64,000 nucleotides of DNA from Psettodes erumei (GCA_016785225.1 JAFBJZ010000880.1:62001-126000); one strand, 5' to 3'. Numbered from the stretch's first letter, positions 14,201 to 25,752 are shown. Notes: generated by a model from the sequence alone, not told the origin. Made by a program: numbers and translations.

Positions 14201-17200
14201 CCCAGTCATCTGAGCCTTGCCAAGTTGCCTTGGCTCAGGCCTTTCCACCTGCACATTTCTCCCACATCCAAACACTGACTGAGAAGTCCAACTGTTCACT
14301 TCCTGTCTAGCATATCCCAGAGCTTCAAATGTACCGCTTCATCTGTGCGTGGTAGTAATGTTTGGCTCACTGGTGTGTATCTATGTATCACTTACACAGA
14401 TCAGGAGATCCCTGAGCAAGTTTACATGGCACTTTATTATCCGATGAGATATACATCTTCAGATGCACTGGGGCACATCAGTGATGTGCTGGAGAACATC
14501 GGGCATTTCGGGTCTTTCATCATCAGAGATCCTCCCTCAGGTGACCCAGCCAGGGTTGATCAGGCCTTGACTTGTGTCCCAGCAGCACTGGCCAACTGAT
14601 CACTCCTCCTGATCCAGAGCCATCTGGAGGTTCTCTCTGCAGCCTCTATGGTGTTCTTCATGGCTCCATTTTTACGGCCCCCGCAATACCGAGCAGGGCG
14701 TAAACTTTGCACAGTGACCGGCCAGCAAAGCCTCTACACCCGACTTCAATGGGCTCGCAGCATGATCTCCAGCCTCTTCCTTGGCACTGCTCTACCAGCT
14801 CCTGGTACTTGGACCACTTCCGCTCGTTCGCCTCGTTCAGCAGCTACCTTCAACACCTGGTCATGCCGCCAGCAATAGCAGCCCTCCACCAGTGAGCAAG
14901 CTGGAGAGTCACCCTTATCCCAGAGATGGAGGTTGGCAGGGCTGGGTAGGACGTGGTACACAGCCTGGACCATGAACAGGGGTTTCTGCCTGCCAGATCT
15001 CCGCCCAGGACACCTTCCCGTTCAGCGCCCCCTCCCATCTCATCCATGCTCCTTGCTGCTGCATGCCCCCCATCCTGCTGGTCCGTTGCTCTGCAACTTC
15101 TGCCCGCACCTCTTTCAGGACTAGTCGGCGCTTGACCTTGTCATGTGCCTTCTCGTAGCGAGGCTGAGCGAAGGCACCTAACCCTGCACGCCCTCTTGCC
15201 ACTGTGGCGATCAATGCCCTGTGCCTCAGCCGGGATTCTGCTGTGTCCAGGCCTTCCTGGGATCTCCACTTCCTGCCTGAACGCACTATGATGCCCTCTG
15301 ATGCCACTTTTGAGTCCTTGGAGTCCCGATAGAACATAGCGTCTCTCATCTGAGAGACTCTGAACTCCTCTTCAAGGCTGCTGAAAAGGAGCTGGACTTT
15401 GCTGGTCTTCCCATACAATGCTGCGCTGCAGAGACTGCAGGGAAGACCCAGCCACCTGTGGAGGTAGCTGCTGATTTTTTTCTCTCCAGGGTTTCCACTG
15501 TCGACAGGGCCACCTCGTACACCAACAGAGGCCAGAGTACCCAGGGTAGGATGCCATGCTGGTAAATCCATGCCTTAAATCTCCCAGGCAATCCAGACTT
15601 GTCTCCAGTCCTGCAGCACTGGAGGATTACAGGCCAGTAGCACTGACCTCTCACATCATGAAGGTAATGGAGAGACTGGTTTTGGCACACCTCAGACCGC
15701 AGGTGGGTCCATCAGACCCCCTGCAGTTCGCATATCAGCCCCATGCCGGAGTTGATGATGCGATCATCTACCTGCTGCAGAAGGCTTACTCCTCCCTGGA
15801 CAGACCCAACACCTCAGTCCACATCATGTTCTTTGATTTCTCCAGCGCCTTCAACACCATCCAGCCCAGCCTGCTGAAGGCCAAACTGGAGAGCATGCGG
15901 GTGGGTGCTCCCCTCATCACTTGGGTTGATGACTATCTGACGGGCAGACCACAGTTTGTGAGATTACAGAACTGTGTGTCTGGCTGTCTGATTAGTAACA
16001 TCGGAGCCCCCCAGGGAACTGTGCTGTCTCCATTCCTCTTCACCACAGACACGTTAGACTTTAAGTATTGCACTCGTCGTGTGCAGTCGTGTCACCTGCA
16101 GAAATTCTCTGAGGACACAGCCATTGTGGGGTGTGTAGAGGGGGGGAGAGACTGAGTACAGGGACGTGGGGAGAACCACCTGCAGCTCAACGTGGCGAAG
16201 ACAAGGGAGATGGTGGTGGACTTCAGGAGGAACAAGCCCCTGCCCTCTCCTGTCAGCATCAGTGGGACGGATGTGGATCTTGTGGAATCATACAAGTACC
16301 TGGGTGTTATACTCAATAATAATCTAGACTGGACCACCAACACAGAGGCCATCTACAAGAAGGGCCTGAGCGGCTTTACTTCCTGAGGAGGCTCAGGTCC
16401 TTTCATGTCTGCAACAAGATGCTGCAGATGTTTTATCTGTCTGTTGTGGCAAGCACCATCTTCTTTGCTGCGGTGTCCTGGGGTGGGGGCATCAAGGCAA
16501 AGGACTCCAACAAACTGAACAAACTGATCAGGAAGGCAGGGTCTGTTGTTGGCTCCAAACTTGTCACCCTGGAGGAGGTGGTGGAGGACAGGATCCTAGC
16601 AAAACTGCTGGCAATCATGGACAATCCCTCTCACCCCCTCTACAAAACACTAGACAAGTTAAAGAGCAGCTTCAGCAACAGACTCATTCAAATCCGCTGC
16701 TCTAAGGAACGATACAGGAAATTGTTCCTACCATGTGCAATAAGACTATATAACTCATCAACCTTTGTCAAAACCACAATCACACACATGGACTAAATCT
16801 ACCACCGTTTGCACTGAATCCTTCACTGCCTTGACACATACTGTTGATACTACTGTTACTATTACTATATATTAGTATATATATTATTATTATATTATAT
16901 ATTATACATTATCCTTTTTATATATTATATTATATTATTATACTATTGATAATATGTTACTGTTACTATTACTGTATATCAGATATTATTACTTTATTAC
17001 TAAAAGTACCATAACCCTTTTATAACCCTTTTACCATCTGTATTATTAACATCATCTTGCTGCTGCACTTTATTACCTATTTACCTATTTATCCTGTGTT
17101 TTCTCAAGTGCCCTTGTCCCATTCCATATTTTATTTTTACTTCTAGACCATTTTTATTCTATTTTCTCTACCTCAGTGTTTTATGTCATTGTATTTCTAT

Positions 17201-18467
17201 TGTATTTTAATGTACCGGATTGCTGCTATGACTACATAATTTCCCTTCAGCAATGAATATATTAATCTATCTATCTATCTATCTACTGCCGATAGCCAAG
17301 TCTCAAGATCCTTAATGGTTGTCTGGATAGTTGTCGTGTCCTTGAGACTACAGTCAAAGACTTTGCCCAGGATCTTGACTGGTTTCTCAGTTATCGATGG
17401 AATTGCTGTGCCATCCACAAAGAAGCAAAACCTATCTGTCACTTTGCCCTTCTTCAGCACCATGACCCTGGATTTTGCTGGTTTGAAACTCATTCTTGCC
17501 CAGGAGATAAGTTCCTCCTGGAGAATCCATCTCCGCAAGCACCGATGTTGTGGTGATGGTAAGGTTGTCCATAAAGGCTCCGATGGGGAGTTGCTGAGTG
17601 CCAGACTTGGACGTCTGCATTCTGCTTCGGTTGCCTTGACCACCAAGTTCATGGCAAGGGCGAAGAGGCTAACTGATATAGTGCATCCAGTCATAATCCC
17701 CTTTTCTAGCCGATGCCAATCTGATGTTGTACTCCCAGAAGTGACTCTGAGACTGAAGTCCGTAGCAATTCAGGATGAGGTCCTTGATCTCTCTGGGGAA
17801 ATGGTGACAGTCCAGAGCAGTTTCCACCAGCATGTGGGGTATGGAGCCATATGCATGGGCGAGGTTAAGCCAAAGCATGACTAGGTCTCCTTTTCCCTCT
17901 CTCGCCTCCCAGAGCATTGGTGTTAGCTCTGCTAAAACTGGAATTTAAAATGCATGTAAACACCATAGTCTGGCTGAATCCAATATCTCATGGTCAAGCT
18001 AACACATCCAGACAATGTGGTTGGGAATTGGACCCAGTTCTCAACCCAGAATTAGAACAAAATGTTTAGCAGAAGTAATGACAGTGTCATCTGCCTTCAG
18101 ATAAAACCATAAGTATGAGGGGTAGTGTGATTCTCACATGAAAGCAACGCACAGATGTACAGAAGTTTGCACAGATCAACCTGATAGCAGTTTGAATTAA
18201 TAGTGATATGCATATGGGAGGTGGACTGACCTGCAGCCGTCCATCAAGCGTCCTCTGGATGGTGACGCACTTGCTGGGATGGACACCATTGGTGGTGATG
18301 GCGGTGATGAGTGAGTCCAGCTCGTCCTTCTTCTCCTTCAGCTTCTTCACCAGGCTCTCGATGGCCCTCTTGGCGAAGCCCTCGTTCTCTCCGCCCTGAC
18401 GGTGGCACATGAGGCTGTGGACAATGCTGAGGCAGGCGTCATTGCTGCTCGGAGGGTTCACGGACAT
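5229..18467 (-). CDS. smad4: Smad4 (co-Smad) transcription factor, spliced
   Basis: Common-mediator Smad: joins receptor-activated Smads in TGF-beta/BMP signalling, shuttles to the nucleus and binds DNA. Minus-strand coding exons in transcript order: 18467-18231, 13919-13745, 13612-13589, 12224-12012, 11845-11588, 11469-11368, (one not found), 8552-8369, 7402-7234, 6414-6276, 5440-5229. Exon sizes 175, 213, 184, 169 and 139 equal those I recall for human SMAD4, and phases agree. The first two exons give MH1, residues 1-137 (NDACLSIVHSLMCHRQGG, GRKGFPHVIYARLWRWPD, zinc ligands in SKCVTI, FCQYAF and VCVNPYHYERV). The linker is rich in Pro and Gln. MH2 runs from FWCSISYFEMDVQVGE to FVKGWGPDYPRQS and ends PLADPGPAN. 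About 587 residues if a 51-nt exon is added between 8.6 and 11.3 kb; without it exon 6 joins exon 8 as an in-frame TGA. Start chosen at the first ATG after the splice acceptor, matching the family N-terminus. Which teleost paralogue (smad4a or smad4b) is not decided. Confidence 0.96.
5735..5905. repeat. Dispersed repeat, copy 1 of an inverted pair
   Basis: This intronic stretch reads, in reverse complement, like 17935-18075: both share the blocks AACCACATTGTCTGG, TGTTAGCT and GTTTACATGC in matching order with diverged bases between. No coding capacity is seen, so an old non-autonomous element is likely. Confidence 0.65.
7003..7024. repeat. (AAT)n microsatellite
   Basis: About seven trinucleotide units in a smad4 intron. 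Confidence 0.85.
8600..11300. other. smad4 intron(s), missing 51-nt exon expected here
   Basis: AT-rich intronic DNA between the exon at 11368-11469 and the exon at 8369-8552. A small exon for the segment equal to human YWPVHNELAFQPPISNH should be here by phase, but I could not find it. The part from 9500 to 10010 is T- and C-rich with a GATTCTGATTAAGGACT-like end and looks like an old retroelement end, unproven. Confidence 0.5.
11512..11634. repeat. Source copy of a 123-bp duplication (smad4 exon 5 end plus donor)
   Basis: Starts TACATCACAGCTCTTTACAA and ends CTAATGTATCCA; the same 123 bases recur, apparently unchanged, at 13229-13351 in the same orientation. This copy includes the last 47 bases of smad4 coding exon 5 (exon end 11588) and 76 bases of the following intron, including the GTGAGT donor. 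Confidence 0.9.
13229..13351. repeat. Duplicate of smad4 exon 5 end inside an upstream intron
   Basis: Direct, equal-length copy of 11512-11634, placed 1717 bases away between the exons at 13589-13612 and 12012-12224. It keeps the exon tail and GTGAGT donor in the sense direction of smad4 but lacks the 5' part of the exon and its acceptor, so it should not be spliced in as a normal exon. The near-perfect identity implies a recent event or an assembly or haplotype artefact. Confidence 0.9.
14740..15603 (-). mobile_element. Non-LTR-like reverse transcriptase element, 3' half, decayed
   Basis: Minus-strand frames in pieces encode a segment typical of a reverse transcriptase family widespread in fish and invertebrate genomes. 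In order: SGLPGRFKAWIYQHGILP (15600-15540), a region with LLFSSLEEEFRVSQMRD and GRKWRSQEGLDTAESRLRH (15390-15230), and QAVYHVLPSPANLHLWDKGD then YCWRHDQVLKV (14970-14860). Frameshifts separate the pieces, so it is dead. The element continues upstream at 17284-17930; the LINE at 15604-17283 splits it. The clade was not assigned; homology is from memory of such proteins. The stretch 14340-14740 may also belong to it. Confidence 0.75.
15604..17283 (+). mobile_element. L2/Rex-like LINE fragment, 5'-truncated, nested insertion
   Basis: Plus-strand reverse transcriptase pieces: ALEDYRPVALTSHIMKVMER (15620-15680), domain A FFDFSSAFNTIQPSLL, LTGRPQFVRL, domain B GAPQGTVLSPFLF and a domain C that reads FSEDT instead of the usual FADDT, so a catalytic Asp is changed. 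A frame change near 16160-16190 leads to EMVVDFRRNKP and YKYLGVILNNNLDW, then a second frame (16419-16796) with WGGGIKAKDSNKLNKLIRKA to LFLPCAIRLYNSS. An AT-rich 3' region ends in (ATCT)n at 17265-17284. The left edge follows the host codons for D-K-S at about 15603, the right edge precedes the host codons for L-S-A-V at about 17284. Confidence 0.85.
16855..16995. repeat. AT-rich low-complexity stretch in LINE 3' region
   Basis: Runs of TATTA and ATATT repeats directly downstream of the LINE reading frame. Confidence 0.8.
17265..17284. repeat. (ATCT)n LINE tail microsatellite
   Basis: Five ATCT units mark the 3' end of the LINE at 15604-17283; the older host element resumes immediately after. 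Confidence 0.85.
17284..17930 (-). mobile_element. Same reverse transcriptase element, 5' part before the nested LINE
   Basis: Read on the minus strand from 17930 down: a domain A-like segment LWLNLAHAYGSIPHMLVE, then MTGCTISVSLFALAMNLVV, IGAFMDNLTITTTSV in another frame (the MDD-type catalytic box reads FMDNLT, so mutated), then WARMSFKPAKSRVMVLKKGK and VKILGKVFDCSLKD ending at LSAV. The next expected residues (D-K-S-G-L-P-G-R-F-K) are found at 15600, on the far side of the LINE. Several frameshifts show that the element is dead. Confidence 0.75.
17935..18075. repeat. Dispersed repeat, copy 2 of an inverted pair
   Basis: Inverted relative of 5735-5905: GCATGTAAACACC, CAGACAATGTGGTTGG and GGACCCAGTTCT correspond to the reverse complement of the first copy. 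Confidence 0.65.
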
Positions 18468-19204
18468 GATGCTGCTGCCGCAGGACACAAGAGAAAGCCT
18501 TATGCTTAATGAACTATGTCTGGATGTGAAGGAGCATGCATGGGCATAAGAAGAGAAGAACAATACCATTATTTTATATAATAGGTCGTACTGTGTAATC
18601 AGAAATCCTTTCAGCAGGTAGACCTGCCTATAACAAGTAGGCCAGAGGAATGCTAATTTTCCTAATTGAAGTGACCAGTGACCTTGACTGCCTGTCACTG
18701 AACAACTGACTTTAAATGATGTGCATAAAAGAAGGATCATTTCCTCTCATTCTGTAAGAAGAACGATCTACCTTCCTTACCTAACCCTGTTCACCGCCAA
18801 ATGTCAAGTGTCAAGGGTTAGGGGACAGTGTGGCAGCTTTGTCTGGGTGTACTCAGTGGCTGATTCAACAGCTCATTCATCATAAGCTCCTGGTCTGAGA
18901 GGTGAGGTTTCTATTCGATCTCTGAGATCAGAAAAGAAATGATACAACTCCAGAGAGAAACAGCTGCTAAGACTCGCAATATTACTCATAGCAATGTGGG
19001 ACAGTATATTACTATCTTTGCCATTTATCTAATTAGTACATGGGCAATATACACGTTCATGGGAAACAAATGGGAGATGAAATTAAATAACACAACTGAA
19101 AGAAGTACAAAATGTCCATAAGGTAAAGGAAGGTGTAAGAAAAGAAATATAAGAAAGATTGATATATTGTGATATTTGATTTTGTGATACTTTTTTGTGT
19201 TCAT

Positions 19205-19405
19205 GTTAAGTGACATCATCTGAGAAACTTTCTTTTTACCATGTTGCTTCTGTTTAGCTTCTCACATCAACACTATCAATACTGGGAGGCTTTTACACAA
19301 ACACAAAATATGATCTAATAAGAAAGTCTATACTTAAATAATTAAATTTTATAAAGTACCAGAAGTAAACTAAGAGAAACTGAAAGGAGCAACACTAAAA
19401 TGTTT
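19205..19405. repeat. Dispersed repeat, inverted relative at 28865-29035
   Basis: The core with GCTTCTCACATCAACACTAT and CAATACTGGGAGGCTTTTAC matches the reverse complement of 28960-29010 nearly base for base, and the match extends over about 170 bases. No coding capacity is seen. Confidence 0.8.
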
Positions 19406-20319
19406 CCGAGATGAAAAAAGCAGTTTTTGTATATCAGCCTTGTGAGTGCAGGAATCAGCCGATACCAATCATCTACCCATTAATCAGGCCTATCACTCGC
19501 TACCACTAGTCTGTAGTGGTTTTACAGTTCATTGACGATCAAAGTCTTTAAAGAAGACATCAAGCTGTAGAACAGTGTCCTGTGGTTTGTGCATTCAGAC
19601 AGTCAGGACAGGGACTACTGTACCAACTGTTCGCAGCTTATGGATCCATCCCTGCGTCTATCTAGCAACATTATATAAATTCTGCTTCCCACTCCTGTAT
19701 GTTGGTGGATACTTTGCCAGTTTGACACTGACCATATCTTGATGTGAGCTGACTGAGGGACCATACCAATATTAGCTGTGGAATAATTCACTTGTTATAC
19801 TATAGTTATTACAGAAGCCTATGTTCACAATTTAAAATCAAAGCCAAAAAGTGTCTCCACCCACGTTCAAACCGAGTGATGATTTGATCACCCATCATGA
19901 TAAAAAAAACAAGCACAATAATTTACCATCACATGAGTGAGGATATTGAAAATGCGATCTTGTTCATCAACATACACTCCTCCATTTATTTCCAGTCATT
20001 CTGGCTCGGCTTGGCTTCCCAATGTACGCCCAACAAAAGAAAGTTAATCAGATCTGTGGGGCTCCCATCTCCATGACAACCGGCCAGCTCTGTTTGCTGA
20101 AGCACAGTTCAAATGAACTAATGTTACTCTCTGTTACTGACTATTCCTTACTACGATGTTGTGTGTTGTGATGTTATATTACGTTTTGATCACCAGTGAA
20201 TTAAGCTATACGGCTTATGAAACGATCAAACTTCCATTTGTCCCTGTAGATAATACCTCCGAGCGCACGGAGCTGTCATTTATCCACAAAGCTGATGTTA
20301 TTTAGCTGGCTTTAGCTTT

Positions 20320-20800
20320 GTAGCTGAAGAGCAGAGCTGTGGTCTGCAGCACACTGACTGCAATTTACTCCAGTTTTTCCTCTAACATTAACAACAACAA
20401 CATTATTTTGGCCACAGCCCATAGGAGTGTATTATATTTGACAGGAAATTCATCTTTTTTTTAAATATAGCCTACTGTAAGACAGAGTAGAAAGTAAAAG
20501 TGCTCATTGTACAGTTAACATGGGTGTGTATGTATTTACCAACCAAAACAACACATATTAATTTTGATTGTTGAATATGCTGTTTACATGTAGAAATGAC
20601 AATCTACAGCAAAAGATGGGTCCCATCTGTGATGCAAATATTTGTTCCTTAACAAAATGTAAGTTAAGTGACTTCACCGTGTTTTAGAGCCAATTAAGAG
20701 TTTAAAGGATATTTCATGATTATGGCGATTATATCGTTAATCACTATTATTTTGGCCAGGATGGTCAAGACTTGAAATTTTCATATCATCTCATGCCTTG
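20320..20800. repeat. Dispersed repeat, direct relative at 37515-37860
   Basis: Shared blocks in the same order include CTAACATTAAC, TATATTTGACAGGAA, TTTAGAGCC/CAATTAAGAGTTTAAA, ATTATATCGTTAATCAC and TTTTGGCCAGGAT. Likely a non-autonomous transposon family spread in this genome. Confidence 0.75.
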
Positions 20801-21574
20801 TCACGACAGCTACTGTACAGTATCTGAGCTCTCTGTGTTGGTGTAAAAATCATATTAGCCACCATGTTATTCATTTTGGTCATTCAAAGGTATTAGGGTT
20901 AGAGTTAGGTCATGCTGTCATGCTTACCTGGTATTAAGTTGGTCAGCCATTGAGTGACCAGAGAGTTCATTGGCATCATGATGGCCCAGCTCTGAATCAG
21001 TCCCTGTTGATAGAGCGGGAAAAGCAGGAATTAGTGGATGGCCAAATCCAGCAATCATCAGAGTGGTGTGAGAGTGGCCTTCACCACACTGAAACTTTAA
21101 ACACTGCAGTAATACCCCATTATAAGTAAAGGCCCGTCAATCAAAATCTTCCCTCCAGCAATGGTGTGCTGAGTCCAGATCCAAACCCCACCTGCCTGGT
21201 CAACACCCACATCCTCACCCCGTCAGTCCAGAATACAAAAGGAGTGAATGTTTCTGGTCAAGTTATGCTTGAAAACTGAAGTTTGTGTCAAGTCATTTTA
21301 AATGTATGTGGACCTTTGGTATGATCTGCTTTTTGGCAAAAATGAGAATGTGATCTGATCTATTTTAGTCATAAATATAGACAAACACAATGTGCTTAAG
21401 ATAATAACACACAAACAGTGAGAATCTTCCATGTCTTTGATGAGCACAACCTTCAAAACATTCAGTGCTGAAGTGAACACCAAGACTAATGATTTCAATA
21501 GAAGCTAATTGGAGTCAGTAGTTAACAAACCTGGAGTCTAATCACTGAGGCACGTGAAAATACCTACAATCAAG

Positions 21575-21905
21575 AGCAGTTGATTTACATAAGCTGGAGA
21601 TGCAGTTGTTCACTACTGTTGCATGGAGCAAAGCATCCACGGCAGAGGAAGCTGCCCCTCTCCAGAAACATTGTTGCATACCTGAACTTGGCCAAAGTGC
21701 ACTACAATGTGACAAAGGTTCAATTATTTGGGAAGGACACACGGTATTATGTATGGTGTAAAAAAGACTGCTGCTTATCGATATGGAAACATCATTCCAG
21801 TGGTGACATACCAAATGATGTGTACGTAGTTAAAGACAGATCCACGCTACAAAAGGGTAAGGTTTTCAACTGGTGCTCCGCAACCCCCTGGTGGTCTGTG
21901 GTGGC
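21575..21905 (+). mobile_element. Tc1-like transposase fossil
   Basis: A 110-codon plus-strand frame contains PLSRNIVAYLNLAKVHYN followed by LFGKDTRYYVWCKKDCC, the pattern of fish Tc1 transposases around the second catalytic region (family: a KKNIxARLxFAKxH segment, then LFGxNxRxYVWRKxxx). The flanking stretch 21505-21600 resembles 44158-44345. The frame lacks the DNA-binding N-terminus and the C-terminal catalytic residue, so it is a fragment. Confidence 0.7.
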
Positions 21906-23459
21906 ATTGTAGTTGGTCCCTGGCCATGTTTTCAGTACTGTAGCTTTATTGTGGGTCTTTTTTTAATAACAATACCAAGTATCATTGTTTGTCATTAATC
22001 AAATGCATGTAAATATCTAAAATAGTGGGTTTTCCACACTGACATACCTGAGGATCATGTACAGGGCAAAAGACAGTATCAGAATGTCTCTATCTACTAC
22101 TGTACTGCCACAACAGACAGACTGTGTAATTCACAGGTAAGAAAAAAACTCATCTCAACACTCGTCCTCACACCCAGTAACCATCAGGGCTTTCCCTACG
22201 CAATGTCAACACTGGTCTGTGGGAATCAGTGACATTGGTCTCCAGGTGGGTGCCCAACACTACAGCATCATCAGCGTAAAGAGGAATTTCATGATAAACA
22301 GGGCCAGACTGGCCACGGGAGTTCAGGAAACCACGCAAGCAGCCGCTTCGCTCCAGGCTGAACCAGCTGGTGGTCACAGTGTTATTTATGTGTTATTTTT
22401 CTGTATGGTCCATGGTTGTGGCATGAACCGGCTGACCAGGCCCTCGCAGCAGCACAACACTTGGCCCATCTAATACTTTTAAACTTGAAAGGGGGTGTAC
22501 GAGCCACCCCTGCCGTTTTAGACTGATCTTCACCACATGTTCGATAAGCGGTGCCGTCAGAAGGAGTCTACTTTCCTTAAGGTTTGTGCAGGACCAGAGG
22601 TGCTCAGAGCATTTTCAGCAGAAATCTATGGCGTACAAAATAACAATTGAAAAGAGATTTTGCTGGTGTAAGATGCACACACGTCATTTTCGCTATTTTA
22701 TGGGACTGCATTGCAGTTTTTCATCATATTTTTTTAAAATGAGCATTCATAACTAGTTTAGCACTCTACTGACTGACTGCAAGCATTTTTTCAGTACGAT
22801 ATGACGTAGTGGACTGGTTTTGATTCAGTGCAGTGATGATGTGCTTGCACAAACCAGAGTCCAGTCCCAGGCTGAATTACAGTCCCCGTACGTCCCTGAT
22901 GTTAGAGAGCTGATATCACAGTCGACGGCTGCTCAGACTTACTGTTCACTCTACTTTATTCATCGTGACCAGGACGTGTGAATGTGCAGTGTGACACCTA
23001 GTGGTAGGACTGGAAACGAAATAACAGATACGACCATTGACATTGAAACTGACTTGGATACATAGTGCATCATCATGGTATAGTTATGTAATAGCAGGCA
23101 TTAAGGTGGGTCAGAGCTCAGTGTGTAACTATTTAGCTGGGAAAACTAATATCCAAAACTCACTGTCCCTCATACTTCTTTCAAAACACCCCTGTTAGAC
23201 AAGAATGGAAGAACCTATTGGCAGAGTCAGGAGTTTGTGTGTTAACACGACAGCAATGTCTCTTAGGACGGAAAATCCACGTATTGACACAAGTGAGATG
23301 CCTTAAGGCATGGAATAAGCTACATGTAAACACACATTGTAATGTTATCCAAACATGTAATCTTTAAGATGTCATTTGTACAAAAGACATTCCATAAAAC
23401 ACAGACTCTCTGTTATATATTAAGTCATCTCCAAACCAAATACCTCTATTAATCCTGAT

Positions 23460-24090
23460 GTCTGACGCCCTCTACAGGAAGGGCCAGATTGAGATCCTTC
23501 AACATCTGCCGGACAATGCTTAGGATATTTTACGAGTCTGTGGCGGCCAGTTCCATCCTCTATGCTGTCGTGTGCTGGGGCAGCAGACTGAGGGTGAAGG
23601 ACACCAACGGACTGAACAAGCTCATCCGCAGAGTCAGCCATGTGGGGAGTGGGAGCTGGATACTCTCACTGTAGTATCAGAGAGGAGGACGTTGTCCAAA
23701 ATAAGGATGATACTGGATAACACCTTTCACCCTCTCCATGATGTGCTTCACAGCCACAGAAGCACATTTGGTAACAGACTCATCTCACCACGCTACACTG
23801 CAGAGCGCCACAGGAAGTCATTCCTACCTGTGGCCATAAACTTATATATTGCCTCTCTCTGAGAATTCTACTACATACTGTGCATACTGTTTATTACTGA
23901 AGGGGTTTATTTGTATAATATCTATACTTTAATATTGGGGTTTGTTATTTTTATGACTTTGTTACTTTTTGTTCTATTTATTTCTATCTTATCTTACCCT
24001 TCTTTTTCTATTTGTATATTTTTGGAGCACTGCAACAAAAGAATTTCCCACAAGGCATAAATAAAGTATTTCTGATTCTGATTCTGATGA
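23460..24090 (+). mobile_element. L2/Rex-like LINE 3' fragment with (TTCTGA)n tail
   Basis: Two overlapping plus-strand frames give FNICRTMLRIFYESVAASSI, LRVKDTNGLNKLIRRVSHV and then LSKIRMILDNTFHPLHDVL to RHRKSFLPVAINLY, the C-terminal region also seen in the LINE at 16419-16796. It ends with AATAAAGTATTTCTGATTC repeats at 24058-24088. Severely 5'-truncated. Confidence 0.85.
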
Positions 24091-24308
24091 CACTCAGACT
24101 TTGTAATCATCTTCCAGGCCTTCACAAATTAAAGTAAAGTGAATTCAAGTGCATTCATTTTATCACAAAAATCTCTCTTAGGCCTTGAAAAGGGTCTAAA
24201 AGGGGTTTATCTTACTAAAGATATTGCAGGACTGGATTATTATTAAAGATGTGTAGATGCCCTTTCTGCTTACTTAGGACCAGACCAGAACTTGTGGTTT
24301 ATTGAGAA

Positions 24309-24339
24309 AGCTATGAGTAATCTGTGATTACTCATAGCT
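24309..24339. repeat. Perfect 14-bp inverted repeat with 3-base loop
   Basis: Arms AGCTATGAGTAATC and GATTACTCATAGCT flank TGT. The copy is in a smad4 5' intron; function unknown, possibly a trace of a palindromic element. Confidence 0.85.
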
Positions 24340-24639
24340 GTGATTAAGCACAGTGATTAAGCACATATGACAAAATTGTGCCGTATTCACTAATAATACA
24401 GTTAATACAATATCTTTTTATCAGCAGCTTTTGATCATTTGTGCAGCCCCTATATCTAACATAAAGCCAGTGTTGGTGACAATGGGAATGGTCAAGTCCG
24501 CTTGAGGTAAATTTGTGATATCTGGCCACACAGATGAAATTTTGATTTTGACTGTTCAGTCAAATACAGCACAGTTCAGTGTGGGACCAACTGTACTGAG
24601 CTGCTGTGCATATCGGGAGAGCATGTAATACACAGCGCA

Positions 24640-25660
24640 TGCATGCCTTCGTTCCACATTCGGGCTCCAGCGCATCCTGAACGACAGCAGCTGCTCGTTC
24701 TCAACACGAGCTGCCACAGCACACGAGCAGCCGCAGGTAACGCGCTGGATCCGTCCGCCCCCTCCTAACCACCGCGCGACACACCTTCCGTCCACGTCTC
24801 CTCTGTAACCCGCGGCTCATCGTACACTTCGCATGCAAACTTGCATCACCAGACGCGCTGCCTGTTACCTGTCTGCCTCATGCAACCTGAGCACTTCCTA
24901 CAACACAGCCCACATCCACTACACTGCCATTCTATATGGAGTAACATGCGTCACGAAGCCCGCTGCCTCAGCTGATACAGTCTAAAAACACATCACCACG
25001 ACTCATTTATCTGACCGCTTGAGAAAATAAAACGGACGAGGAGCTCGTGCGAACAGTGACAGTTAGAGTGAGGCAGCAGAAGAGCATTTGATAAAAAGCA
25101 ACAATTTAGCAAGCTGATCTGACCTACTTCCCCCTCATATGCTTAGTGTCTCGGTTGTTGGGTCGTGATACCGGCGAGTGTAGGCGAGAAGCAGGACAGC
25201 GATAAATGGCGTATACTTACACATGAGCCGGAGCGGAGAAACGAACTTGGTTAGAAAGACGTCGGAGCTCTCCGACAGCTCTATCTGTGTTGTCCGTGTT
25301 TTGGTTTCTAGCCTTTAGTACGAGACCTGTGTGTGGCTCTGTGTTCACAGGCTAATGTTTGGGACATCTAATAAGATACTGTTTGTTTCTCGTGTGTTGT
25401 ACTGCGCGGGCTTGATGTTTCTCTGTTGTTTTATCCTTATAACGGCCCCTCTGTCTCCTCGTGCATCCTGCCTGCTTCTCACGCGCACGCCACAATAACA
25501 ATAGAGGGGAGACGTCGTGCGCGCCAACGTCTCGACATGCTGAAGCCAATAGACGGTCAGGTTTTACGGGGACGAGTGCTCTCGGCCAATCACGAAGCGG
25601 TTCTCACCATAGGGCCGCGAACCACGGTCTGTCTGGTTCGCCCAGATTGACAGGTCCGCG
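24640..25660 (-). promoter_or_regulatory. smad4: GC-rich smad4 promoter zone
   Basis: Base composition changes to GC- and CpG-rich compared with the AT-rich surroundings, and the inferred smad4 first exon (donor at 25220) lies inside. No TATA box is seen near it. Assignment as promoter is inferred from composition and position. Confidence 0.55.
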
Positions 25661-25709
25661 AGACTGTTTTTTTAGGGTGGCGCCGCTGAGATTAGCGCCC
25701 CCCACCCCC

Positions 25710-25710
<1 letters not shown>

Positions 25711-25750
<40 letters not shown>
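25711..25750. repeat. (AC)n microsatellite
   Basis: Twenty uninterrupted AC units just outside the GC-rich smad4 promoter zone. Confidence 0.95.

Positions 25751-25752
<2 letters not shown>

Larger units (their letters stand above)
18468..25330 (-). other. smad4: smad4 5' UTR exons and large introns
   Basis: Three non-coding pieces are inferred on the minus strand. The first exon ends at 25221 with donor GTAAGT (complement of 25215-25220) inside the GC-rich promoter zone. A middle exon, 21003-20928, has a pyrimidine-rich acceptor ending in CAACAG and a GTAAGC donor. The last is 18474-18468, seven bases between the acceptor and the start codon. The middle exon holds three in-frame ATGs that open a short upstream frame; joined to the coding exon it stops at a TGA overlapping the start region of smad4. 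Introns between hold repeats and transposon fossils. Confidence 0.6.

Noticed and set aside
22168..22377. Minus-strand frame with IPLYADDAVV, like reverse transcriptase motif C
   Set aside because: Only this short motif matches; no neighbouring RT blocks in any frame, so not called as an element.
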